A DNA stretch of 37,263 nt, taken from contig CAINLW010000011.1 of assembly GCA_903850545.1 (NCBI GenBank), forward strand, positions 1 through 37,263, read 5' to 3'. Each line of letters begins with the position of its first letter. The stretch's first letter is position 1. This document shows positions 7,658-15,785 of the stretch, one piece after another. The notes below the pieces were generated by a model, which was given only the letters and a program-made list of their open reading frames with translations, was not told where the DNA came from and did not search any database. Source of the stretch: an uncultured bacterium. Lineage in GTDB: Bacteria > Patescibacteriota > Minisyncoccia > Phycocordibacterales > GWA1-40-21. The position numbers and the translations under genes were made by a program.

Positions 7658-8290
7658 TTAGTATTTTTTGTCTATTATCAACATAAATCTAATTCCCCTC
7701 TTTATAATTTTGTAATCGACGATATTTAGTTCGGCTAGATATTTTTCTATTTCATTTATCTTAAACGAGGAATGTAGGGAGTCCCTCAAAATATTTTTTA
7801 TTACTTGTGGTTCTTTTCGACAATAAACGATCTTTTCTAGAATTTTATTGGATTTTGGCCTGATCAAATCTCTCACCACTACCTTTCCACCAACTTTAGT
7901 TATTCGTAGCATTTCCCTCAACACACTAAGAGGATTAAAAACGTGGTGTAGAAACGAACTACTAACAACAACATCGAAACTCTCCGCAGAAAATTGGAGA
8001 TTCTCTGCATCACCTTTTATTATATTTATTCTTTTATTACTAAGTTTCTTTACGGCATAAATTACTGTGGCGGAATTATCAACCCCCTTCAGAATTAGAT
8101 CTTTCCTTTTTTCTTCTAAATAACCAAGGACAGCACCTATTCCGCACCCAACATCTAAAACTTTAGAGTTGGGTGGAATAAGTCTGCACAAATATTTTAC
8201 AAAGTTCTTGTCCACTTTCGCTATGTATTTTGAAACATCAACAGAAACAATTTCTTTTTCAAAATTTGTTTGTTCTAGGATTCTTTCCAT
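7658..8290 (-). CDS. Class I SAM-dependent methyltransferase
   Basis: 210 residues of the Methyltransf_11 type. Motif I VLDVGCGIG (44-52) binds S-adenosylmethionine, an acidic residue ends strand 2 (GVDNS, Asp71), GDAENLQF is at 93-100, and FDVVVSSSFLHHV (105-117) is the motif IV region with the HH pair common in this family. GGKVVVRD follows at 134-141. The acceptor substrate is unknown. It starts 12 nt after the stop of SBP 2 and is probably co-transcribed with it, which is an unusual pairing. It may have replaced the body of the SBP whose end remains at 7405-7640. Confidence 0.88.
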   Translation of the reverse strand: MERILEQTNFEKEIVSVDVSKYIAKVDKNFVKYLCRLIPPNSKVLDVGCGIGAVLGYLEEKRKDLILKGVDNSATVIYAVKKLSNKRINIIKGDAENLQFSAESFDVVVSSSFLHHVFNPLSVLREMLRITKVGGKVVVRDLIRPKSNKILEKIVYCRKEPQVIKNILRDSLHSSFKINEIEKYLAELNIVDYKIIKRGIRFMLIIDKKY

Positions 8291-8302
8291 AGAATTATCT
8301 TT

Positions 8303-9442
8303 TTAAACTTGATCTTGTGGAACCAGTGCACCATTTTGCACCTTCCACCACATAAAATCTCTTATACCGTCTCCCTTGTTGTCTATACTAAACTTACCGG
8401 ATGCTCCGTCCTTATTTTTGATACCGTAGAGATAGTTGGCCAAACAATCACTATCTGCTGTCTTGCACACATTTAGTGCGTCGTACAAAACATTATAGAC
8501 ATCATAACCCAATGCTCCATACATTTCTTCAGAAAGATCCTTATTAAATTTAACTTTATAATCACTCAGCAAAGCTTTCATTTGAATTGAATCTGTAGAA
8601 TACTTGTAAGTTAAAATTAATAATCCCTCGGCTGATTTGCCCATTAAGCCACGAACAGCCCCCCTAGCAAAGAACGCTTCATTTCCTATCAGCTGAGCCC
8701 CAGTATTTAACTCGCTGGCCTGTTTTACTATTAATGAAGCCGAGACTGGATTTTGTGCAACTAAAATAATCGCTTGTGGCTTAGTTGCTTTGATTTTTAA
8801 TAACTGAGATTTGACATCTTTGTCTCCAGAATTAAAAGTCTCAACACTTGTTATGGTACCATCAAAATTTTTTACAAATGCGTCTTTCCAGTCAATAGCA
8901 TATTGAGTGGTTTCTGCTAAGATCGCAACGTTATCAAATTTTAATTCTTTAACTTTTTCTGCGCTCTTCTCTGCAAACAAATTCGCGGAAGCCGAAATTC
9001 TGAAAACATAATCCCCAGCTTCAGAAATCGCCACGGCACTTGCCACTGGTGAAATTAGTATCTTTTTCTCAGGTTCTGTTAACTTGGAAATAGCAAGCAT
9101 TGATCCCCCATTTATTGCAGATACTACAATATCAACCTTATCAACATTTAATAATTTAGTTGCAGCCGTAACGCTTTCTTTTACATCACCTTTATCATCT
9201 TCAAAAACAACAGTGATTTTTTTGCCGTTTGACAATGTTGAATTATTTAAATTTGCCAATTCAAATGAATTCTTTATAAACTCACCTGGATTTGCCAAAG
9301 GTCCAGTCAATGGTCCGACAAAACCAATTTTAATTGGAGTATTATTCACAAGTTTGTTTGATGAAGTAGAAATAACTAGAACCAAAATCACCGCAATTCC
9401 CACCACCCATATCCATTTGGATAAATTTTTATTGTTTTCCAT
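8303..9442 (-). CDS. Liv-type ABC transporter substrate-binding protein (SBP 2)
   Basis: 379 residues with the type I periplasmic-binding fold. It has an N-terminal membrane anchor or uncleaved signal (residues 9-27) but no lipobox Cys. Hallmarks are IKIGFVGPLTGPLANPGE near residue 38, a DDKGDVKESVTAATKLL segment, and a C-terminal YDVYNVLYDAL helix with GKFSIDNKGDG. The overall plan matches SBP 1 but the sequence is well diverged, so it may bind a different solute. It is divergent from TrmB-like regulator 2 (9677) and precedes the methyltransferase. Confidence 0.9.
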   Translation of the reverse strand: MENNKNLSKWIWVVGIAVILVLVISTSSNKLVNNTPIKIGFVGPLTGPLANPGEFIKNSFELANLNNSTLSNGKKITVVFEDDKGDVKESVTAATKLLNVDKVDIVVSAINGGSMLAISKLTEPEKKILISPVASAVAISEAGDYVFRISASANLFAEKSAEKVKELKFDNVAILAETTQYAIDWKDAFVKNFDGTITSVETFNSGDKDVKSQLLKIKATKPQAIILVAQNPVSASLIVKQASELNTGAQLIGNEAFFARGAVRGLMGKSAEGLLILTYKYSTDSIQMKALLSDYKVKFNKDLSEEMYGALGYDVYNVLYDALNVCKTADSDCLANYLYGIKNKDGASGKFSIDNKGDGIRDFMWWKVQNGALVPQDQV

Positions 9443-9642
9443 AATATTAATATGTTAATTTTATTAAATACAATGCTTTTCGACGTTCTAAAATATTGAT
9501 GATTTGTATACATCGTTTGCTGATAGAACTAGGCAAATTAAAACACGGATATTGACGTCTGTGTAGTAATGTACATTTTATATGCCAATATACCTATAAT
9601 AATAAGGATTATTTCATATTAAGTTAATTCTGCCCGTTCACG

Positions 9643-9670
9643 TTGACAAAATCTTATGGTTTGATAGTAT
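9643..9670 (+). promoter_or_regulatory. Promoter of TrmB 2, likely leaderless
   Basis: TTGACA (9643-9648), 16-nt spacer, TAGTAT (9665-9670). The ATG at 9677 lies 6 nt after the -10 box, where transcription would start, and there is no Shine-Dalgarno sequence. Confidence 0.7.
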
Positions 9671-9676
9671 TACAGT

Positions 9677-10480
9677 ATGGAAATACAAAACAAAGATCTC
9701 CTTCAAAAATTAAACAGATCAGGATTTACTGATAAAGAATCGCTAGTTTATGTTTCATTATTGGAACTTGGTGGTGCCTATCCTTCCAGAATCGCTCAGT
9801 ACTGTAACCTTCGTCGCTCTACTGTCTATAATATTTTATTGTCACTTTCTGTGCGCGGAATTGTAAACGAAATTGAGAAGAAAAATAAAAGTTTTTATCA
9901 AATTGAAAATCCTGAAAAGATAAAACGTTATGTAAATAATAAATTACAGCAAGTTAAGGATACCGCTGATAATCTCGATAAGGTCATACCGGAAATATTT
10001 AGTTTGTATAACATTGGATCAAATAGCCCAAAAGTTACATATTACTCCGGCAGAGAAAACCTTTTGTCGATATATGATGATATGGTTGCTTATAAAAAAC
10101 CTTACGAGATGTTATCTTTCACTAGTGCTGAAAAGTTTTCTTATATTATGAAAAAAAACGACGCTGATAAATATTTTAAGGCTAAACAGAAAATTGGAAT
10201 CACAACAAGAACAATTGTTCCTGATACTAAGGAAAATAGAATGGTAATAGCTAAGATCTGTGAAAATATAGATAAAAAATACTGGCCAAATTCTAGGTTT
10301 GTAGAAGAAAAAACTTTTCCTTCAGTAACAGAAACTGTTATTTATTCACCAAACAAAGTAGCAATTATTAATCTTGATGAAAAGAGTCCAACAGGAGTGA
10401 TTATTGAGGATCCGGCCATTCACAATATGATGAAAGCAATCTTTGAATTGTCTTGGAACTCTAGGTCAGTGAAAGAATAA
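9677..10480 (+). CDS. TrmB-family winged-helix regulator 2
   Basis: 267 residues. Winged helix at about 10-75 (KLNRSGFTDKESLVYVSLLE, then a recognition helix with RIAQYCNLRRSTVYNIL), a coiled linker rich in Lys/Glu/Gln (about 90-110), and a TrmB-type effector half starting KVTYYSGRENLLSIYDDM. It is closely similar to regulator 3 along the whole length, more so than to regulator 1. The DNA-binding half and the C-terminal ELSWNS are nearly shared, which indicates recent duplication. It is divergent from SBP 2, its likely target. Confidence 0.87.
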   Translation: MEIQNKDLLQKLNRSGFTDKESLVYVSLLELGGAYPSRIAQYCNLRRSTVYNILLSLSVRGIVNEIEKKNKSFYQIENPEKIKRYVNNKLQQVKDTADNLDKVIPEIFSLYNIGSNSPKVTYYSGRENLLSIYDDMVAYKKPYEMLSFTSAEKFSYIMKKNDADKYFKAKQKIGITTRTIVPDTKENRMVIAKICENIDKKYWPNSRFVEEKTFPSVTETVIYSPNKVAIINLDEKSPTGVIIEDPAIHNMMKAIFELSWNSRSVKE

Positions 10481-10486
10481 ACACAA

Positions 10487-10510
10487 AAGCGGCGCCATTA
10501 GGCGCCGCTT
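10487..10510. terminator. Bidirectional terminator between TrmB 2 and SBP 3
   Basis: AAGCGGCGCC (10487-10496), loop ATTA, GGCGCCGCTT (10501-10510). The genes on both sides end here. It is almost the same hairpin as at 7344-7374, as expected if the SBP/TrmB unit was duplicated. Confidence 0.75.
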
Positions 10511-10521
10511 ATTTTATAATC

Positions 10522-11658
10522 CTACATTTTTACGAATTTTCTATCCTCAATTGTTTTGATTTCAAAGTCCCTTACTATGTTTTTGTTTTCATCAAACGTT
10601 ATATTACCGCTAACACCTGGGTAATTCTTGCTTGATAAAATGTTTTTTGTTACACACTTTGTATCATTTCCACATTTTGAAATGGCCAAATCGTATAATT
10701 TCAAAGCGTCAAATCCGACAAATGAGTAGAAATTAGGCTCTGTTTTGAACTTTTCCTCGAAATTGGCTATGAAGTCCTTTGTTTCTTTTCTAGTCAAATC
10801 TATTTTTGGGTAAACGTAGATGACTCCATTCGCACCATCCCCTGCCATACTCAAGAATGTTGGGTCTTCGATTTCAAACTGACCAAATATCTTGATTTCT
10901 TTGTCTAACGTTCTGATCTGCTTTACTATTGAACCGTTTTGGAAATTTAAACCGACCACGTAGACAGCATCTGCACCAGAATTTTTTAGTTTTGTAATTT
11001 GTGTTCTGAAATCTTTGTCGGTAATACTAAATTTTTCATTGAACACAACTTTTCCGCCGAGTTCAGTAAATTTATCTTCGAATCCTTTTCCATGATTGAA
11101 TGCCCATTCCTGATCCCACATAAGAAGACCAACTTTCTTTACGTTCAATTTATCAAACGCGTATTCAGCCATAAAACCTGCTTCTGCATGAATGTCTGTT
11201 GCAAGTCCTGGAATACCGTACTCACCTGATGTTTGAATAAACGAGGGCGTTACAGCGCTTGTGTGCATAAATGAAACCTCGCTTTGATTAAATGTTCCGG
11301 CAACAGCTTGATATGGACCAGCACACAAGGGACCAATTACAAATTTAATATTGTCTATATTAATGAATTTTTGTGCGATTGTTTGCGCCGCTGCAAGATC
11401 TGAACATTTGTCATCCTCATAAACTAGAGCAATATTGTTTCTCAAATTACTGTTTGCTAACTCCAAACCTCGAGTGATATATTCTCCAAGTTCAGGAGCT
11501 GCACCAGTCAATGGAGCAATAACTCCAATCTTAATTGGTGTATTTAAAACCGTAACTTCTAGATTATTATTTCTATTAAGCCCACTAAACCCGACTATCA
11601 TTATTATCAATATACCTAAAATAACTATTGATGATATTATTATGTTTCTATTTTCCAT
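10522..11658 (-). CDS. Liv-type ABC transporter substrate-binding protein (SBP 3)
   Basis: 378 residues, same family as SBP 1 and 2. An N-terminal hydrophobic anchor (about 6-25) without a lipobox Cys, then TPIKIGVIAPLTGAAPELGE, a VYEDDKCSD segment, GPLCAGPYQAVAG in the ligand-binding lobe and a C-terminal GVSGNITFDENKNIV. Several Cys pairs, such as ISKCGNDTKCV near the end, are also present in SBP 2 and suggest extracytoplasmic disulphides. It is divergent from TrmB-like regulator 3. Confidence 0.9.
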   Translation of the reverse strand: MENRNIIISSIVILGILIIMIVGFSGLNRNNNLEVTVLNTPIKIGVIAPLTGAAPELGEYITRGLELANSNLRNNIALVYEDDKCSDLAAAQTIAQKFINIDNIKFVIGPLCAGPYQAVAGTFNQSEVSFMHTSAVTPSFIQTSGEYGIPGLATDIHAEAGFMAEYAFDKLNVKKVGLLMWDQEWAFNHGKGFEDKFTELGGKVVFNEKFSITDKDFRTQITKLKNSGADAVYVVGLNFQNGSIVKQIRTLDKEIKIFGQFEIEDPTFLSMAGDGANGVIYVYPKIDLTRKETKDFIANFEEKFKTEPNFYSFVGFDALKLYDLAISKCGNDTKCVTKNILSSKNYPGVSGNITFDENKNIVRDFEIKTIEDRKFVKM

Positions 11659-11870
11659 ATGTTTTATTTTTTAACTGTTAAATTAATATTTACCGACTTA
11701 TAGACTAATTAGTAAATATCTGGCATAATCATATACCAATAGCACCATCCTGTGTTTTCCAAATGACATGTCCGACACAAATTAACCTTATTTTAGAAGG
11801 ATATATTAAGATATTTAATTATGTTGTCGGTCTAATTTGACAAGTAGCACGTATTTGCTACAATGGTTCT
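11659..11870. promoter_or_regulatory. Divergent control region between SBP 3 and TrmB-like regulator 3
   Basis: Rightward promoter: TTGACA (11837-11842), 16-nt spacer, TACAAT (11859-11864), then 6 nt to the ATG. This is the same geometry as TrmB 2 and is again leaderless. CCGACA (11772-11777) and TGTCGG (11825-11830) form an inverted pair as at the first SBP/TrmB unit; the second half lies just upstream of the -35 box. Confidence 0.55.
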
Positions 11871-12674
11871 ATGCAAATAAAAGACACATCATTGGTTAGA
11901 AAATTAGAAAAAACAGGCTTCACTGACAAGGAAGCTTTGGTGTATGTTTCGCTACTAGAACTTGAAGGTGCCTTCCCTTCTAAAATTGCAAAATACAGCG
12001 GTATAAAAAGAGCTACCACATATAATATCCTGGCAACCCTGGCTATCCGTGGATTGATAAATGAAATAGTAAAAGAAAACAAACTTTTTTATCAAATAGA
12101 GAAACCGGAAAAGATTTTAAGATATACTCAAAACCAAATTGATAAAGCGCTGGGAGCAATGGATGGCGCAAAGAAATTGATACCCGAAATCAATAATGTG
12201 TTTAATTTGCTTAAAAATCATTCTAGGGTGACATACTATGAAGGAATTACGGGTCTTTCCTCTATGTATGAAGATATGATAAATGTAAAAAAACCCTACG
12301 AAATGTTTGCTTTTTCTAGAGCTAATGACATCATGAGAGTGCTTCCAGAGAAATTTATAAAAGAATATATAAAAAGAAAAATGGAGCTTAGTATAACAAC
12401 AAGAATGTTTGTTCCAGACACCAACGAGAACAGGCGACATTTGGCAATCTACCCAAAAAATACCCCGGAGAGATTATATCCAAAACTTAAATATGTCGCG
12501 CTTGATAAATTTGATTTTAATGGAGAGATAGTAATATACGGCGAATCAAAAATTGCCATAACAAACCTAAGTGGAGATAAATTAATAGGGGTAATAATAG
12601 AAGATGAAATACTAAACAAAATGATTCGTGTGATATTTGAGCTATCTTGGAATTCTCCACTAGTGAAGGAATAA
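11871..12674 (+). CDS. TrmB-family winged-helix regulator 3
   Basis: 267 residues, a close paralogue of regulator 2. Winged helix with KLEKTGFTDKEALVYVSLLE and the helix KIAKYSGIKRATTYNIL, linker coil, and an effector half beginning RVTYYEGITGLSSMYEDM. The end ELSWNSPLVKE parallels ELSWNSRSVKE of regulator 2. It starts at the ATG 6 nt past the -10 box. The likely target is the divergent SBP 3 gene; a role for all the regulators in shared control of livGMH is possible but not shown. Confidence 0.87.
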   Translation: MQIKDTSLVRKLEKTGFTDKEALVYVSLLELEGAFPSKIAKYSGIKRATTYNILATLAIRGLINEIVKENKLFYQIEKPEKILRYTQNQIDKALGAMDGAKKLIPEINNVFNLLKNHSRVTYYEGITGLSSMYEDMINVKKPYEMFAFSRANDIMRVLPEKFIKEYIKRKMELSITTRMFVPDTNENRRHLAIYPKNTPERLYPKLKYVALDKFDFNGEIVIYGESKIAITNLSGDKLIGVIIEDEILNKMIRVIFELSWNSPLVKE

Positions 12675-12688
12675 ACAAGAGACATTAC

Positions 12689-12725
12689 AAAAAGCGGGTT
12701 TTGGCAGAGCCAAAACCCGCTTTTT
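12689..12725. terminator. Strong bidirectional terminator
   Basis: A 17-bp stem: AAAAAGCGGGTTTTGGC (12689-12705), AGA loop, GCCAAAACCCGCTTTTT (12709-12725). It separates TrmB 3 (rightward) from the end of livG (leftward). Confidence 0.9.
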
Positions 12726-12757
12726 GTATTTCCTTATACTTATACTAATCCCTCATA

Positions 12758-13507
12758 CTATTTCCCCAAATATATTCTCAAAACCTCAGGGTTATTGCGG
12801 ATTTCTTCAGGGGTACCGGTAACAATAATTTTACCTGCATCCATAACAATAACTTTATCAGAAATACCAAGTGTAAATGACATATCATGTTCAATGAGCA
12901 AAATTGTTTCTCCGTCTTTTTTCATTTGTAAAATAATCTTCGCAATGTCGTCGCGAATCTTTGGATTTACTCCTGCTACCGGCTCATCTAAAACTAAAAC
13001 TGTGTGATAATTTAAAATATTTCTTGCAAGCTCAACAAGCCTTTTTTGACCAAAACTCAATTCCCCCGCTGTTAGATGTGTGATTTCATTCAAACCAAAA
13101 TCATTTAAAATTTTAGTGGCCTTTTCTGTCTTACTTTTATCAAACCTATTTAAACCACAAATATTTTTCCAAAACTTTTGGTCTTCATTATCTTCTGCGA
13201 CCAAAAGATTTTCTAGAACAGTTAAGTTCTTAAATAATCTTGATTGTTGAAAGAGTCTTGAGATACCAAGATTAGAAATCTTCTCTACGGACATTCCTAC
13301 AATATTTCTATCACCAGTATTTGTTGAAAAAATAATCTTGCCATCGTCTGGTTCAACAACCCCACAAATGAGATTGAACATTGTGGTCTTTCCTGAACCG
13401 TTTGGTCCAATGAGAGCAGTTATCTTTCCTTTTTCAACTCCAAATGAGCAATCATTGACTGCTTTAATCCCCGAAAAATGTTTTTTAAGATTATTTATTT
13501 TAAGCAT
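12758..13507 (-). CDS. livG: Liv-type ABC transporter ATP-binding protein LivG
   Basis: 249 residues. It is the second ATPase of the Liv importer, pairing with LivF. Walker A GPNGSGKT (34-41), Q-loop RLFQQSRLF (84-92), signature LSFGQ (150-154), Walker B LVLDEP (171-176), switch His207 in IEHDM. The RLFQQ and PVAGVNP forms are typical of LivG. The start ATG is 1 nt past the livM stop, so the genes are translationally coupled in the order livH, livM, livG. Confidence 0.94.
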   Translation of the reverse strand: MLKINNLKKHFSGIKAVNDCSFGVEKGKITALIGPNGSGKTTMFNLICGVVEPDDGKIIFSTNTGDRNIVGMSVEKISNLGISRLFQQSRLFKNLTVLENLLVAEDNEDQKFWKNICGLNRFDKSKTEKATKILNDFGLNEITHLTAGELSFGQKRLVELARNILNYHTVLVLDEPVAGVNPKIRDDIAKIILQMKKDGETILLIEHDMSFTLGISDKVIVMDAGKIIVTGTPEEIRNNPEVLRIYLGK

Positions 13508-13508
13508 A

Positions 13509-14381
13509 TTATTCCAAGTCTAATTTACCGTAAAAACCTCGTGGCTTGTAGTAGAGAATTATCAGTAAAATTAATGCGTAAACTATCTGTCTAGCTGGAC
13601 CAACAATAGACGAGGAGAAACCGATAAAACGAAGTGGTTCTGGTAGAAGAATAATTAAAAATGTAGCAAGTAGTGTGCCTGGGAGAGAACCTAAACCACC
13701 AATTATTATAATGAGGATGATTGGAATTATTCCTGAGAAAGTAAATGACGATGGGTCAATAAAAGTAATATAGGAAGCATAGAGACACCCTGCGATGCCA
13801 GCAAAGAATGCTGAAGTGGCTAGAGTGATACACTTTACTCTGAACGTGCTTTTGCCTAGAGACTTTGCTGAAAGCTCGTCATCACGTATGGCTTCAATGA
13901 CTTTGCCAAATGGTGAAGAAACAATTCTGTTAATGAAAAAGTAACAAATAAAAACTACCGCAAATACAAGAATCATATAAACAAAGTTCTCATTGGTATC
14001 AAAACCAAATATTGTTAGGCGTGGAATACCAGGAATACCAAGAGGACCACGAGTTAATTCAGTCCAATTTATAAGAACTGCGTATGTTACAAAAGAAAAA
14101 CCCAAAGTTATAAGTGATAAATAATCTCCCCTCAATTTACGTATGGCAATAGCTGACATCCAACCAAAAAATGCGGACAATAAACCAGCAGATAAAACAC
14201 AAATCCAAAAGTTAACTCCTTGAAAAAGTAAAAGCGTGTAAGTGTAAGCACCTATTCCAAAGTATGCTATGTGTCCTAAATTTAAAAGTCCACCATACCC
14301 AACAGAGAGCTGTAGTGAGATTGCCAAAATTGCGTATATTCCAATCAGTATTAAAAGATGTATAAAATAGGCGCTAATCAT
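13509..14381 (-). CDS. livM: Liv-type ABC transporter permease LivM
   Basis: 290 residues, a polytopic membrane protein with about eight or nine hydrophobic segments. Family hallmarks: SVGYGGLLNLGHIAYFGIGAY near residue 27, SPFGKVIEAIRDDELSAKSLG (cytoplasmic coupling loop for the ATPase, near 175-195), and a final GFYGKL. With LivH it forms the translocation channel. It is preceded by an array of ATTCGTA-type repeats that ends a few bases before its ATG. Confidence 0.93.
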   Translation of the reverse strand: MISAYFIHLLILIGIYAILAISLQLSVGYGGLLNLGHIAYFGIGAYTYTLLLFQGVNFWICVLSAGLLSAFFGWMSAIAIRKLRGDYLSLITLGFSFVTYAVLINWTELTRGPLGIPGIPRLTIFGFDTNENFVYMILVFAVVFICYFFINRIVSSPFGKVIEAIRDDELSAKSLGKSTFRVKCITLATSAFFAGIAGCLYASYITFIDPSSFTFSGIIPIILIIIIGGLGSLPGTLLATFLIILLPEPLRFIGFSSSIVGPARQIVYALILLIILYYKPRGFYGKLDLE

Positions 14382-14385
14382 TATA

Positions 14386-14485
14386 ATATACGAAAATTAT
14401 GCGAATGATACGAATGGCTACGAATAATTGCAAAATACGAAAATTGTACGAATGTTAACGAATGGCTGCGAATAATACAATTCGG
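14386..14485 (-). repeat. ATTCGTA repeat array upstream of livM
   Basis: On the - strand the motif ATTCGTA (with ATTCGCA and ATTCGTT variants) recurs roughly every 10 nt in two clusters, including ATTCGTAGCCATTCGTA. Related arrays lie at 17019-17040 and 20487-20530. The livM ATG follows directly. Confidence 0.65.
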
Positions 14486-14520
14486 TTTGTTAATTATTAT
14501 CATTTTTTTGTTTTTTAGTT

Positions 14521-14550
14521 GTCATTGCGAGCGAAGCGTGGCAATCCAGG
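14521..14550. repeat. REP-like palindromic repeat
   Basis: GTCATTGCGAGCGAAGCGTG followed by GCAATCCAGG; ATTGC and GCAAT are the outer arms. The frame GTCATT...ATCYAGG is shared with 19454-19480. Similar GTCATTGCGAGCGAAGC sequences are widely scattered in many bacterial genomes. Confidence 0.6.
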
Positions 14551-14560
14551 TTCATTGAGT

Positions 14561-14607
14561 TTTTGAAGGGGAACCCTTAAGAATTCGGAAAGGGTTCCCC
14601 TTCAAAA
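14561..14607. repeat. 18-bp perfect hairpin just after the livH stop
   Basis: Arms 14561-14578 and 14590-14607 are perfectly complementary, with an 11-nt loop. It begins TTTTGAAGGGG and ends CCCCTTCAAAA, so there is no U-run after the stem on either strand. It lies between livH and livM and may protect the upstream mRNA or attenuate read-through, rather than terminate. Confidence 0.7.
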
Positions 14608-15486
14608 CTATTTTGTATTGTATTTAATTCCCAAAATACCATTTGGACGGAAAAGTAAGAATAAGAAAAGAAGTACAAAGGCAATGGCATCTTTATAGCC
14701 AGAAGGTAAATACCAGATACCAAAGTTTTCTGCAAAACCGAGTAAGAACGCACCGAGAATAGCTCCTGGGACACTTCCAAGACCTCCAATAACTGCCGCC
14801 GTGAAACCTTTTATCATTAAACCTGTTCCCATACTAGGCTCGATATTTTGTTCCAGAGAAATAAGAATGGCAGCGACTCCAGCAACCATAGAGCCAATGA
14901 CAAATGACCATGAATAAATCCTACTTGCGGAAATACCGACAATTTCAGCAACTTCAACATTGTCAGAAACAGCTCTCATTGCCTTCCCTATTCTGGTCTT
15001 TTTCATAAACAGATAAAAGAAAACAAAAAGAATAATTGAAGAAATTATTATAACAATTTGTAATGGTGTAATAATTGCTCCATAAAAAGAAAGTCCTTGA
15101 ACATTATCAATATAATCTATCGTCTGCACATTCGCTCCGAAAATTATAAGCATAAATGACTCAAGTAAAATAAGCACACCAAGACTTGCGATAAGCAAAA
15201 TTGAATTGCTCGCCTTTCTTTTTCTAAAAGGTTCATAAATAATTAGATTGATTAAATAACCAACAAGACCAGCAAGAATGACAGCTAGAATACAAGAAAG
15301 ATAAAATTCTAGGTGTAGTAGCGAAAAGAGAAAATAGAAAATATAAGATGAGGCGACAATCACGCCACCGTGAGCAAAGTGAATAAACTTATTAGTAGAA
15401 TAGATAAGAGAAAAACCGCAGGCTATTAAAGAATATATGGCACCTGCTATCAAACTATTGATTACTAATTGTAGAAATATGTCCAT
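14608..15486 (-). CDS. livH: Liv-type ABC transporter permease LivH
   Basis: 292 residues with about eight transmembrane segments. Family hallmarks: LIAGAIYSLIACGFSLIYST near the start, FAHGG (residues 37-41), the coupling-loop motif TRIGKAMRAVSDNVEVAEIVG (about 166-186), GGLGSVPGAILGA and a final LFRPNGILG. It forms the channel with LivM and is the first gene of livH-livM-livG. 226 nt with repeats separate it from livM, a wider gap than is usual inside this operon. Confidence 0.93.
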   Translation of the reverse strand: MDIFLQLVINSLIAGAIYSLIACGFSLIYSTNKFIHFAHGGVIVASSYIFYFLFSLLHLEFYLSCILAVILAGLVGYLINLIIYEPFRKRKASNSILLIASLGVLILLESFMLIIFGANVQTIDYIDNVQGLSFYGAIITPLQIVIIISSIILFVFFYLFMKKTRIGKAMRAVSDNVEVAEIVGISASRIYSWSFVIGSMVAGVAAILISLEQNIEPSMGTGLMIKGFTAAVIGGLGSVPGAILGAFLLGFAENFGIWYLPSGYKDAIAFVLLFLFLLFRPNGILGIKYNTK

Positions 15487-15576
15487 AAAATTATTCTATA
15501 CTGGGAAATTATAGCATTTTTTGAAAAAATTGATAAAGATTTCTACAGGCAGGAAGTTCGACCCTTATTGCTTTCT

Positions 15577-15695
15577 TTTGGGTCCCAACCCAAATTCAAG
15601 CACACGAATACTCGGCAGGAACATGAGTACACCACGTACATTTAAAATTTGGGCCCCACCCCTAATTTTAAATACCGGCAGGACCGTGAGTACAC
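15577..15695. repeat. Imperfect tandem repeat carrying CGGCAGGA
   Basis: Two copies (15577-15632 and 15648-15695) share TTTGGG[T/C]CCCA near the left and CGGCAGGA..TGAGTACAC at the right end. A further GGCAGGAAGTTCGACC sits at 15548-15563. GGCAGGA followed by TCGA(A)CC resembles the T-arm/acceptor end of the tRNA-Arg gene read from the + strand. No protein frame is supported in 15487-15785. Confidence 0.5.
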
Positions 15696-15785
15696 TTATC
15701 TCCTTCGACTAAAGCTTCGTCGACACTCAGCTTTGTCTAGGCACCAGCTCACTCATTTCTTTTGCTAAAGAAATATCGTTCCGCT

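Noticed and set aside
14386-14485. CRISPR array
   Set aside because: Repeat units are only 7-10 nt with no spacers of constant length, and no cas gene is in the window.
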